Assembly (NCBI GenBank): GCA_032622095.1
Contig: CP136062.1
Location: forward strand, 152,698,875-152,762,874
Source of the DNA: Siphonodentalium dalli
Lineage: Eukaryota > Mollusca > Scaphopoda > Gadilida > Siphonodentaliidae
Direction of reading: 5' to 3'
Length of the DNA: 64,000 bases
The notes under the pieces were generated by a model. It was not told the DNA's origin. It saw only the letters and a list, made by a program, of their open reading frames with translations, and ran no database searches. This document shows positions 46,507 through 58,800 of this stretch, one piece after another. The translations under genes and the position numbers were made by a program. The stretch's first letter is position 1. Every line of letters starts with the position of its first letter.

Positions 46507-49500
46507 AAATATCTGACCAGGTAGATTTCACTATGCAGTTACTCAGTATTACGTCCTGCTAAATATCATTCTGTTGATTAGACTTATTATTAAATATGAA
46601 TATGTTTCATACATTAAAAATGGCCACCAGACGATGAAAATATGACGCCTTTTCACTAATATCTTCTATATCAGTTTCTGCTGGTTGAGAATTGGGGCAA
46701 TGATATAGAAACATTTATTTGGGTGCTAGCCCCTTCCGATCCCTCAAAAATTTGGTTTTACACAACGCGGTATAAAATTTTCCAAAAAAAAAAAACACAA
46801 TTTGGATTCTAGTCTTATTTCAACAAGGGATGAGCATAACTGTGTTATGTGAGTGAGGCAAGTTATTAGAATCAAAACTGTTACTTTGGTTCAAAATGGC
46901 CGCTAAAATATGGAAAATTATAAATACTTCCCCAGCGTTCCCTGCAATCGCATACATGTTCTGGTTGATGAATATAATGGGCTATTCTGCCTTATATCTA
47001 TTGACCTAACATGTCTGATACACCTTGGTTTATTGTTAGTATTGTAACCACTGACATTACCAAAAATATTGGATTTTAGTCTCACAAACTTGACACAAAT
47101 ATCGGCAAAAATTATATTTTTAGGTTTGGACCATTTAAAAAAAAAACTTAACTAACTTTGGTATGAAAGGTGTTAGTTCTTTTGATTTATTTTAAAAGTG
47201 TCACACTAAGGTGTTCGTAGACCAAATTACTCAAGATTGCTTCCAAACTGGCAACCAACTTGGGTAAAAAGTTCATTTCAGATAGATGAAAATAATAAAC
47301 GCTTTGTGTACCAAAGATAGTCACATTTTACTTGAAAAAATGGTTCAAACATGAGAAGAGATTTTTTTTGCTGATATTTATGTAAAGTTAGTGAGAGTAA
47401 AATGCATTAGTTCTGTGATTTCTTTGTTACAATAGTAACAATTAACCAAAGTGCCCCAGACATTTTAGTATTCAATTATAGAAAGCAGAATAGCCAATTG
47501 TATTCATCAACCACAACTTGTAAGCGATTGCTGGGCAAACTGGGGCAATATCTACCATTTACCATATTTTGGCGGCCTTTTTGGTGGCAATTTCAGACAA
47601 AGTAACAACTTTTGTTCCTATGAGTTGGAATATCCATGGGTAATAATGATATGCCTCACTACATTCCACAGTTATGTTCATACCTTGTTGAAACATGACC
47701 AGAAAGCCAATAGTGATTTTTTGGTGAAATTTTATACTGCGTTCGGTAAAATCAAAATTGTGAGGGATCGGAAGAGGCTAGGACGCCAATGATAGCTTTC
47801 TTCATTACCCCAATGATCAGTTAATATAAAAATACAAATATAAGGTCACAATCCTCAACCAGTTCCAAACAGCAGAAAAGAAGATATTAGTGAAAAAGCG
47901 TCATATAATCCACTTCCAGTAGGACATTTTGGCGTCCATTTTGAATAAGCGACCTGCCAATCTCGACCGGAAGCGCCGCCATTTTGATATGACGTGTTTG
48001 TCCCCGCATGCTTTTCCAGCGTCATTATCTATTTTCGATTCGCAATCCCTGCGTTTTGTTAAGATCTTATTTGTCCTTGTGAGATAAATAGTCCCTGTGT
48101 GTTGACAATAATTTGGTGGTTATTTTAAAATTGCATCTATAGTACAAGGGGGGGGGGTAGACAGGAACATAATAATAATATAATAATAAATAGCCTACAT
48201 ATGGTAGTAAACTGTACGATTGTCTGTTCCAAAGCATGCATGTGCTGAATAATATATTTATCTCTCTCTTAAAGCATATATGAATGGTCGACAACTATTA
48301 TACCATGTCGTTAATATATACTCTGGCTACGCACGTAGAGATTATATTCCACCCGTTTAAAATATGGGAACTTTGTTATGTTCTGACGGGGAACTAATTC
48401 ATAGCATTCAACACACAAAGCAGGGTATATATTTCTTTGTTCGTTAATAATCTATTTCACAGTAGGGGCCATGGTACCAATTCCAGATTGCATGATGTTT
48501 TGCCACGTTTGTGTGTCGATATCACAACAAACATTGCATTGATTACCCGGAAAAATTCCACGATTGTATGGGATGCAAATCAGACTTGGCTCAATAATTT
48601 GATATAGTTCATGCATGCAATATCGAGCTGGGACCAACACTTACTGTGGAATACCGGTACATTATTATTACCGAGGACCTGTTATTACCAAAGAAATATA
48701 TTATAGCTGCAATGTTTTTATCAATATTATAAACTTCCCTGTCAGAACATGAACATGATTTGAACTGGTGAATTATGATCTCTATATATACGGACGTAGT
48801 CAGAGTAGAGATTCGTGACATGCATGATCTAGCCAAATATATAACCTCCCTGGCAAGGGGGCGGTCTGCAGAATTTTTTTCCAGGCACAAGGCGGGAGGG
48901 TGGGTGGGTGTGTCGGGGCCGGAAAAGGTGAGTAGTGCAATTTTGTTCCTGCGCTGAAATTTACTCATGCTGTCCTTTATTAATGGTATATACTCTTATA
49001 TACATGAATATTTATCATTTAGAGCATATTTAACTGCATGTTGGAGGTCTATATATGGCCTGAGGATCTAATAGCGGTACAAATGCAACCAGGGTCCCTG
49101 GTCTGCATTTACACCGTTCATTGAACTGTGTTTCTGAAAGTCTGCGGCCATCATATTTGTTTTCAATTGATTTTAATGTTCATTGGAACGTAACAATTAA
49201 TTACAAGTTAGGTAACTTAGATATCTATTGAATATAGAGGTATCAATTCGACCCCATAACTTACTCTATAAAACCTTCACTCATTCTGACTCATGTTTGA
49301 ATTTTCGATCTGCCCGATAATCTTCCCATGAATGTTGACCACGATATCGAGTTTTAATGAGGTCAAATCTATAATTAACCCCGAAACAGGTTGGACACAT
49401 TGCCAGGAGCACTGTAATGACGTAACTGTAATCTTACTATTATAAGTGGGGTATAAAATATAATTTTGTTTTGTTTTGTGTAATCATTGAGCCCAATGAC

Positions 49501-50830
49501 TGACAACATACATAGACACGATAATGCCGACATAATATTGCTTTAGTCACGTATAACGGTTAGCCCATGTTGTTAACAGTGGCAGCTAGTACACTAACGA
49601 AATAACACAAACATGTACAGGCAAACGCACTTTATCAAGTGATATAGCAAGCACAAACTTGACAACATCGAGTTTTGTTTGCCAGAATGCTTGCATTTAT
49701 ACCGCTATTGGAACCTCAGACCATATATAAACCCCGGCCCACATGGAGTTAAATGTGTTCTAAATGATATAGATATGAGTCTGTTATAAGATTAATAAGG
49801 GACGTCAGTAAATTTCAGTGTAGGTAGAACAAATCATTACCCATTTTCCGGCCCGACACATCCATATTCACCCCCCCCACATTGTTGGTAAAATGCATTT
49901 CATGAATCTCTACTCTGATTATGTCCGTATAGAGATCATAATCCACCACTTCAAATAATGGGAACGTGTTCATGTCCTGTCAGGGAAGTATATAACATTG
50001 ACACAAACATTGCAGCTATAATATATTTCTTGAGTAATACCTGTTCCTCGGTAATAATTATGTGCCGATATTGAATGATATTCCACAGTAAGTGTATAGG
50101 TCCCAGCTCGAGATTGCATGCATGAAATATGTCAAATTGCCAAGTCTGATTTGCATCCCTTACAGTCGTTGCATTTCTTCCGGGTACCATGGCCCCTACT
50201 GTTAAATAGATTATTAAAGAACATGTACACTATATAACAAAGAAATATATCCCCTGCTTTGTTTGTTGAATGCTATGAAGTTCCCCATCAGAACATAACA
50301 CAGTTCACACATTTTAAACGGGTGGAATATAATCTATACGTGCGTAGCCAGAGTAGAAATTATCGACATGGACTAATAGTCGTCGACCATTCCTATATAT
50401 TCAGCACATGCTTTGGAAACAGACAATCGTACATTTTACTACCATATATAGGCTTGAAATACAAAGCATCTCAACATAATTAGTTATTATATTATTATTA
50501 TTATGTTCCTATCTAAACCCCCTTGTACTATAGATGCAATTTTGACCATTGTTCTCACAGGGACAAATAAGATATAACAGAAACGCAGGCATCGCGAATC
50601 AAAAATAGATAACGACGCTGGAAAAGCATGAGGGACAAATATGTCATATCAAAATGGCTGCGCTTCCGGTCGAGATTGGCAGGTCGCTTATATATGAAAT
50701 TTGTTCATACTATGAATAAGGAGTACTCAATTATCAATAGAATGACATATCGCACGATTTAATACCTCATAAACTCCCTGAGTAATTGCGATTTAAAATT
50801 TACCAGGTCAGATATCAAGTTCCGTTTTTG
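46507..50830. repeat. Nested giant palindrome
   Basis: The outer inverted segments are 46507-46620 and about 50700-50830. The next are long inverted arms 47930-48960 and 49850-50690, up to 1 kb and clearly similar, with landmarks such as GACCTGCCAATCTCGACCGG and TGTACGATTGTCTGTT in inverted orientation. The spacer is about 48960-49850. A second, independent fold-back (46630-47060 against 47390-47920) sits between the outer and inner segments of the left arm only. Its arm landmarks are TTTTCACTAATATCTTCT, TTCCGATCCCTCA and TTGATGAATA. Further fragments of the arm sequence occur at about 58200-58450 and 58900-58960. Confidence 0.85.
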
Positions 50831-51025
50831 GCGGCCATCTTGGATTCAATGGCCTCGATACATGTGAACAATAACTACCTATATACGTCCATTTGCTAAA
50901 ATTCTTTGAAAAACAATTGACTATAGGTTTTCGTAATAAATCAAAAACTAAATATAATTCCTTCAATTTCGCGACCATGTATGCGATGAAAATGTTATGA
51001 TTATTGTTATCACCCAACCTTGTAT

Positions 51026-51470
51026 GGGAGGGCGCTTACATATTTAATAGATAATTGGGCTTAAGCGCAATTTAATTGCACTTAAGCGCAATACAATTGC
51101 ACTTAAGCGCAATTCAATTATGATTAAGCGCAATTCAATTATGTACATCTTTATCCAATTACGCTTAAGTACAATTGAATTAAGCTTAAGCGCAATTGAA
51201 TTAAGCTGTAGCGCAATAGCCATAGCAAGTTTTCACCCCTCGAAGATCAAATAAGGTTCATTATAAGGATACGGGGTTTTGTTTATGATCAATAATTGCG
51301 CTTGAATTTAGTATTTTTTTAGTTGCGCTTAAGCGCAATTGCTGCCCACATAATATTAAATGAATGCTTATGCGCAATTAATTGTACCTAAGCGCAATTA
51401 ATGGCGCTTAATCGCAATTCAATTGCGCTTATGTCCAATTATTTAATAAATGTGAAAACGGCCTCCCACA
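51026..51470. mobile_element. Palindromic MITE rich in CTTAAGCGCAATT
   Basis: Inverted ends: the left reads GGGAGGGCGCTTACATATTTAATA, shortened here to its key parts GGGAGG...CATATTTAAT and AATTGGGCTTAAGCGCAATT. The right end is the near reverse complement finishing about 51470. About ten copies of the palindrome-like AATTGCGCTTAAGCGCAATT or its halves fill both arms around a ~100-bp unique centre (51200-51300). No coding capacity. Confidence 0.75.
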
Positions 51471-52067
51471 TCCTTGCAGGTTATTGTCTTGATAGGAAAT
51501 GCACAAAGTATGTATAACATAGGTTTGATAAATGCACGAAATATAAATACCGGCTTCATTTGCTCATGAAACATATTTTCCACCGTCGCAACCATTTTCC
51601 AGCAGTCTCCAAGTGTTCTCACGATAGTGATTCAAGCTCTCTTCATTTCTACCATATTAGGAATAGACTAACGCAGAACGCTCTGTATTGTTCAATACCG
51701 TGCAAATGGTTGTTATCCGTTTGTGACCGAAACATCGTGTTCAAAGTTTTGATATCCGTTGGATATTTTCTTAACCAAAGCTGCTATGTGCTTCTCAGCC
51801 AACACAAATATACAGGCCAAGTTAGATTACCTAAATTTGATATTTTTGTTTTGTTTTATGCGTGATATAGTTAAGTATAATATGTTTGTCTTTTAAATGA
51901 CTTATCTTGGAAATGTTTTAGAAGTGTCTTGCCAAGTTAAACAATAATCCATTTATATTTTCATGGCCAAGAAATTGCGAATGGTTCGTAATATGTTCAA
52001 TATGTTCATTTAGTATGTGATACATGCATCCAGGGCCCAAACAACTATCTTGTTTATCAGCGGATTA

Positions 52068-52588
52068 TCATAATTTTTACTCCAGAGTTAGATCACCCTG
52101 ACCAACATTTAGAGAACAACTCTGCCGATATTTTCAGTAATACATGCAGATGTGGTCCACATTGTAATCAGTTATTGTTTTATCAATGTCTTCACCTAAT
52201 GGATATTTAGATTTTTCTAAAATATTACCATGATTAATTCGTAGCCAGCAACAAGGACTTTTAATCAATTGACACCTTTGAGTGATTTTGGCGAATAAAA
52301 TATTTTGTCGGACCGCATACACTAGTTTATTAGTTTCTTCACTCCTCGGGGTATATTAGGTTCTTCTAATGAAAACCATCATTTAGTAGGGAAGGGAGTG
52401 GCATAAAGACGCCAGATTAGTTCCGATCGGGTGATATAAGACGGTGTACTAAATTTAATAAGAATTTGTTTAGTCATAATTTTTACTCCAGAGTTAGATC
52501 ACCCTGACCAACATTTAGAGAACAACTCTGCCGATATTTTCAGTAATACATGCAGATGTGGTCCACATTGTAATCAGTTATTGTTTTA
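52068..52588. repeat. X-Y-X block: 115-bp exact repeats flanking a copy of block Y
   Basis: X (52068-52182) and X' (52474-52588) look identical over 115 bp. Between them lies Y (52183-52473), a near-identical copy of 46046-46342. The minus frame 52134-52322 crosses the X/Y junction and is chance. Confidence 0.9.
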
Positions 52589-52997
52589 GTGTTGCCATAG
52601 GAATCGCCCATAATGATACTGTCTCCCAATTTTGAATATTGTGCAACGTCATCGTGTATACCAGCTAGCTAGGGCATTAGTTTCAGCAGTATATCTTGAA
52701 TTTTTTGGGCTATCACCAGCAAATCATGAATTCGAACTGGTCATCAATGGTGCCAAGGAAATTCTTGTTTAATTTCAGTCATTGATATTCAGGGGTGGTA
52801 TTTTTCAGGTACCGGTACTAGTACTTCACCCCATATTTAATACATTTTTAATGAATAGAACACATGTCTTATACATGGATGGGTGGTTACTGTCCGATGT
52901 GGATAGCGACTGCATATGGGCGGTTAATGGACGTTACAATAAGTACCGTACGTCTCACATTCACTTTATATCGAGTGCATAGCTTATAACTAGAAAT

Positions 52998-54850
52998 ATG
53001 GAAGACGCAGCAGATCTTAATTGTGAGGAACTTATTCATGAATCAATTTTAAAAGATGCCAAATCATTCTCTTAATTGAGACAAACTGATGATAAAGAAA
53101 ATTAACTTTTCTGATGTTATAATAGAATCTGAACAGAAAGATAGCAGACAGAGTGTCACAATTGTATTGGATGTTAGATTTGTGGACAGATGCTGGATTA
53201 GTTCGACGAAAACGGGAAAGAATGATGATTTATGAAAAGTTGTGACAGATACGAATGGTATAACGGTTGGAGACTTGCTAACAATAAATGACAAAATGTC
53301 AAAAAGAAAAGTAACAGTTCACATATATAAAACGAGGAACAGAGTGATGATACAACGATCAAAGTTAAGTATGGATTGATGGCTAGATACTAAGCTCCCC
53401 GTGCTCATCATTGTGATAGCAATGAGGAATTTGTCATGAACACCCAATGACTTGACATATCGGTTCAACAAGACCTTGGGATGAACTGACGAAGTCTAAA
53501 ATGTACCCTTCTGTGTCTGCGCTCTTGACAGCAATTCCGGTATCTCAGAAAGGTCACCTCTCCTTATAGCAAGCGCGAAACGGATATCGCACACGGAGAC
53601 GCTTCAGCATCATTACGAATGAAGATGACCGTTTCCGAGCTACAATCTCCCATCGAGGAAATTAAAATGCATCATTTGAGTGTAGAATCACGCCTTAATG
53701 AGAGAATAGATATTCTGGAGACTGAAATAAAAACCATTTACGTGGGCAAAATGCAAAGTTGACATATAAAGCAGAGGAGGAAGCATTAAATATGTTAAAG
53801 ACACGGTTGGCCTTGGCGGTGGGTATCCTGTGAAAATATCCCCACCCGTCAAAAACCGCCACAAACAGAAAGATCATCAAAATGTAGATAGACTTTGTCC
53901 GTATACAAATAAGAAATATCGCATAAACAGTATGTTATGGTCATATGTTTGACCATTGTTATGTAAACAAAAGCATAAAAAGTTACTTTTCTGGTGTTTG
54001 TTTATATTATGATGGTAAACATAAAGAGCGTTCTTTGTTGGTGAATACCTGATATGGAACTAATAAAGAGCGTTTATGTCATGTGTGTGTGATTAGCCAG
54101 TAGCATTGTGCTGTCTTCTGTAACACAATCAGGCTCTTGCTTAGGTAAAATATAGTAGGTCTTTGTGATAACATGCTGTTTATGCGATGGTCATGGTATA
54201 TATGAACGGAACTGTATGCGTTTTAATGTTTTTCTGTTTACGGTGTTAGGAACCAAGATGAATATTTTCGACAATTAAGGCCGCACGTGCCTTTAAGAGA
54301 GACAAACGATACACACAAATGTACACAACGGAAATAAGTCATATCGTCAACAACAACAAAAAAGAAAGACAACATGCAAATCAACACAAACTTAAAGTAA
54401 TCTTGTTAATTATTCTCAAACTACAATCAATCGGGAATAATGGCGCGTGTGAGCGACAAGATGAAGTCACCATAAATGTTAAAATTTCAAACAATTTTGA
54501 CGTTTTGGATTGTAAATTGAAGACGATGGAAACCAACGTAAAACTGCCGAGTCAGGAGATGGGCAAGACAAAGTAGAGTTTACTGTTAGTAATACAAACT
54601 TGGCGCAGAGTGACATACGGCCTACATCTATTAATGACACCCAATAGTTTGGAATCTTCCTATTCGCGACCGCAGAAGAAAGTTCACCTGCTATTTGGCG
54701 ATTCGGTTAATGCGAGACTATTAGCAAATCGAGACCGATATGTGAAAATAGTATCGATATGCGGTCCCTGTAATGTTATTAGATGAGAAACTTTAGGGCG
54801 CATCGTGAGGGAGTACGATGGTTGAAAACAGGTACCTATATGTTTATTTA
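52998..54850 (+). pseudogene. Decayed non-LTR retrotransposon ORF1-like protein
   Basis: Pieces of one protein type follow in order on the plus strand. At 52998 an ATG opens an acidic start (EDAADLNCEELIHES). At about 53085-53390 there is a beta-rich part ending in KVTVHIYKTRNRVMIQ, which resembles the TVHLYHTKNxLLVQG motif of transposon ORF1 proteins. At about 53622-53770 there is a coiled-coil-like stretch (ESRLNERIDILETEIKT). At about 54664-54786 a GDS-containing segment (KKVHLLFGDSVNARLL) resembles block I of SGNH/GDSL esterase domains found in CR1/L2-type ORF1 proteins. Stops and frameshifts separate the pieces, and no endonuclease or reverse transcriptase follows. Confidence 0.6.
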
Positions 54851-55649
54851 ATTTGTATATATAGACATGTTTCTGTTCTATTTCTGTATCTTTTACGTCC
54901 GAGAATTCACTGGTTTTCATAGTACGTTGAATCCCGCTGAAAAAATAAGATAAGCAAAGTTATTAGATGAGAAACTGAATGTACAAATTAATGAGACATC
55001 TAAATACTTTCGCGCTACATTGTCATTGACAGAAATTATTTGCCCACGATACTGAGCGCGGTGTGACTGGAAGTCCGATCGAACACACCGAATGTTTAAA
55101 AATTGTTCGCCAAAAATGCTCGATAAATGTCTCTTTTTTTTTTAAAGGAAGGTGAAAGGTATGTCAGGGTGACGCATTAGTATATGTATTGCCCGGGGAA
55201 CATCGCGGTTTGGTTGTGTCTTGCGTCATGTTATTCCTTTCCGGAATTGAAGCAAAAGCTCCGTTGCCAGCGGTAGGGAAAGTTGGACTATACAATCATA
55301 GTCAATTTGGACTAATACGTAGCCAGCTTTTCAATGGCACATGTAGCCAGCTTTTCATATTCATGTGGGTCTAATGAACGAGACTAATTGAGTAGATGAA
55401 TGAAAAACAATTTACAAGGGAGGTAATAAACTAAATATTAAGTAATCATTTATATACCAATGTTATGAAATTGCTCGAGTTCTATTCATATGATTTAAAA
55501 ACACATGGCGGTTTGCGCTCCAAAATACACATAATATTATGAGCTTTTGAAGTTTTCTCAGTATCGAAATAGGTCGATAAATATCTGATCCACCTCTCTA
55601 CGAGCATTCTGTTACTCAAAAAGACGCATTGAAGTAATGAAAAATACAA

Positions 55650-55830
55650 CTGTGAATACGGTGTTTGGGTCCCAAACACAAAACAGCCATTTGCGCGTTT
55701 CGTGGCAGTCTATTCCTGATATGGTAACAATAAAGAGCGTTTGTCTGACTTCTGGCGAAAAATTGAAAAATGGCTGTGACTGTCTTTGGCAAGTGTTTAC
55801 ATAGCATATGAAGCCGGTATATCAATCGTT
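55650..55830. repeat. Dispersed repeat with GGTCCCAAACACAAAACA and TAAAGAGCGTTT
   Basis: Related copies lie at 3915-4085, about 53995-54080 and, inverted, about 51630-51740. All share landmark segments around GTCTATTCCTGATATGGTA and AATAAAGAGCGTTT. It is noncoding, probably a MITE or SINE family of which the 87-codon frame at 3855 is a by-product. Confidence 0.65.
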
Positions 55831-58800
55831 CGTTTATTTATCGACCTATCGCATCTGTAGAAGAAGAAAATTGGAGTTTCGAATGAGCCATGTCCGTTTA
55901 ATAAAAGAACCCAGGTTTGGAGCATGATGTCGCCATTTTGGTCGCGTGTTCATGCGATGACATCATACATTGCGTCATAAATACATTTGTGATCAATTTG
56001 AAATGTAGCTTTGCATGTGAACGATGCTTTGTGACAAGGACCCAACCGGCAGCAATTAGTGTGTTCTCACGATCTTTAATGTATCGGAACAGTACCATGA
56101 GGAGTGAACAGACTCGATTATCATTATACAACGCTGGTACTTAGCAAGACACTGGGTATCTACTCCCCATCCATTAGTACAGCTACGGGGGGGTGGTGAG
56201 GGATTTCAACCTCGGGTAAACGACTTTAAAATGTTTTTAAATAGTTCGTTGTCAAAGCAAAAACGCGCAGCAATGTGCAGTACAATTCCATCGATATATA
56301 TGAAGTATCGTGTGTAATGGCAATACATTTACCAACATTCATCGAACCCGTGTGCTAACAGTGGGTTGGCTAATGGTCGGTAATTGGATGGCACTGTTAA
56401 CGGCATGTGGTCACAGTGTGCATTCAACTAATATGATTACGTCAGTACGCATTGGCAACCCACGACACGCCCATCAATAAACTGATAAATGTATGCATGT
56501 TTCATAGGAGCGCCTATATATGCAAATACGAATGGAATTGTTGTTGTTGTTGACTTCCGTTTTTCACTGTATGTTGAATGAGAGCTCTGGTACTGGAATA
56601 AAATTGAGACACGTCTTTGTTAATTTTGGTGCTTGCCCCCCTCCCCCCCCCCCCCGGTTTCGCGGTGCTTTGGCAACTTTGCACAAAATAATTACATTTC
56701 TCATAGCACGGAGATGTCGGTCTATATGTACATTTATATACAACTTTGGACAACATAATTATAGTCATCATATCAAGGATTTGCCCGTATATATATACAA
56801 AACAAATATCTTTGTACAAAAAAAGTTCCCCGGCTGAGTCGTTACTGATCCACATGTAATCTTGATCTCTTATCACTGAATAACAGTGACATCATTACTT
56901 TACGTTAAAGATATATGATCTCTTCTGCAACATAATTTATATATAGGTTCCGAACTTCCTGGGTTAAAGTGATGTTAACCACTCCGGTAGGGTGACCAAT
57001 TAGAAATGGTGAATAACCTTCCTCAAAGTAGTTATATTTTACAAATATTATATCCAAATTGACAACACACCGCCTTTCTCATACATGTATATTAATGAAA
57101 TGCAGTGACTCTCGGTCGTAAGTTTACCGCCGATAGTTGCGTCCGAATTTGGAAGATTTTTTTTTATTTACATACAAATTTTGAAAAACTAACGCCATTA
57201 TATCCTCCGCTAGGGTACCCCGAGTCAACACACCAAATTCCATTGGAATCGGACCAGCAGTATGGGAGAAAATACGGACACACAGACCCTATTCTTATAT
57301 ACTCACATATATATATATTTAAGAGTATGATCTGACCGTAAGTTTCTCTCAGACACCTGAACAGTTTTTAACCAAATTTGGTGTGGTGATACGTAGTTCC
57401 CTGGCGGGGGTCACAACAGCGTTAGTTTTTCTCAATATATATAATTTAAATACAAACTAATAATATTAAGCTCACTATGGGCCTTTTTCAGAATCAAATA
57501 AGTCCAATATGAACCTATGTGAATATTTAGGTCTAATATGAACATATTTGCACGAGCATATATTGCAGCACCAGATGCAGGGGACGGTGGGGCACAGTTA
57601 GACATGGGGCACAGTTAGACATGGGACAGAGTGAGACATTGCCTCTAACATTTTTTTTCTAATTTCCAGACCAATATCCACATGTTTACTATAGCTGGTC
57701 AAAATGGCTATCATCTGGTGAGGCCCGTTGAATCTAGCTCAGCGACAAATTTCAAGACAACATTAATGAATTTAATTCGTGCATATTTCACATAGCCACA
57801 TCTGATTTATTTATAGAAATTTATGTATGCTTGAATTTCAGCGAGTTATATGGGGTGGAGCACAATGACTCAATGAGACACAATTTCGGGCCTGTGGTAG
57901 GATCCACCTTCAGTAGATGATAGGCACTTCGAAAAGGAATGACAGCATTTGCCAAATGACTATTGTTTTGGGGCTGGAGTAGATAAACAACTTAGATCAA
58001 ACAAAATGATGTCATAGTACAATAGTGGTATTTTCGTGGCGTTTCCTATACGGTTACTACTCATTAATCAGACGCGCATATATGCAAGTTTATGGAGTTC
58101 ACCATAAAAGCCAGGTCATGGCATATTAAAGACAATGTCATGTGCAGCGATACTATATTTCGATAAATAACAGACTATCGAACCACAAAAAATACTAGAT
58201 CATGTCACGAATCTCTACACTAGCTATGACCGTATAGATTACTATAGACCATATTACACCAATTCCACTGTACAAAAAACCTGGGACATTTTTTATGTTC
58301 TGACAGCGAACTTTATAACATTAAATAAACAAGCAGGGAATATATTTCCCGTTATTGTTAATACTTGTTTCTCAATAATCTACTTCACAGAAGGGGTGGT
58401 CCCAGTTCGAGATTGCATGCTTGTTTGTGACTTTTGTGAGCTGATATCGTACTCTCAAGTGTCTTATCATTGTGATGGTCAATAATAGTAACAGTGGAGA
58501 CTTAGGCTGAAATTAATAATAGTGATGGAAATTTAATTCTATTTTAATTTAATTTATATATATGTCTCTATGCCAAATAATTTAATGGTCGTTGAGAATT
58601 TTATCCATAATTACTAATCATGCGGCCATGCTGACACTATTGTTAGGCATCTGATAGTATATAAACATTTTAATAATTGTCGTGGAGGAATTACATGAGT
58701 GTAAGGGACGCAAAGCAAAATTAACCACAAAGTCACTTAAATCTTGCAATTTCAAAGTTGGACCGTCACATTCTATGACACACGTTATTAAGGAACAGGT

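Noticed and set aside
53064-53294. 76-codon minus-strand frame
   Set aside because: It is the antisense shadow of the ORF1-like remnant, which is better supported on the plus strand.
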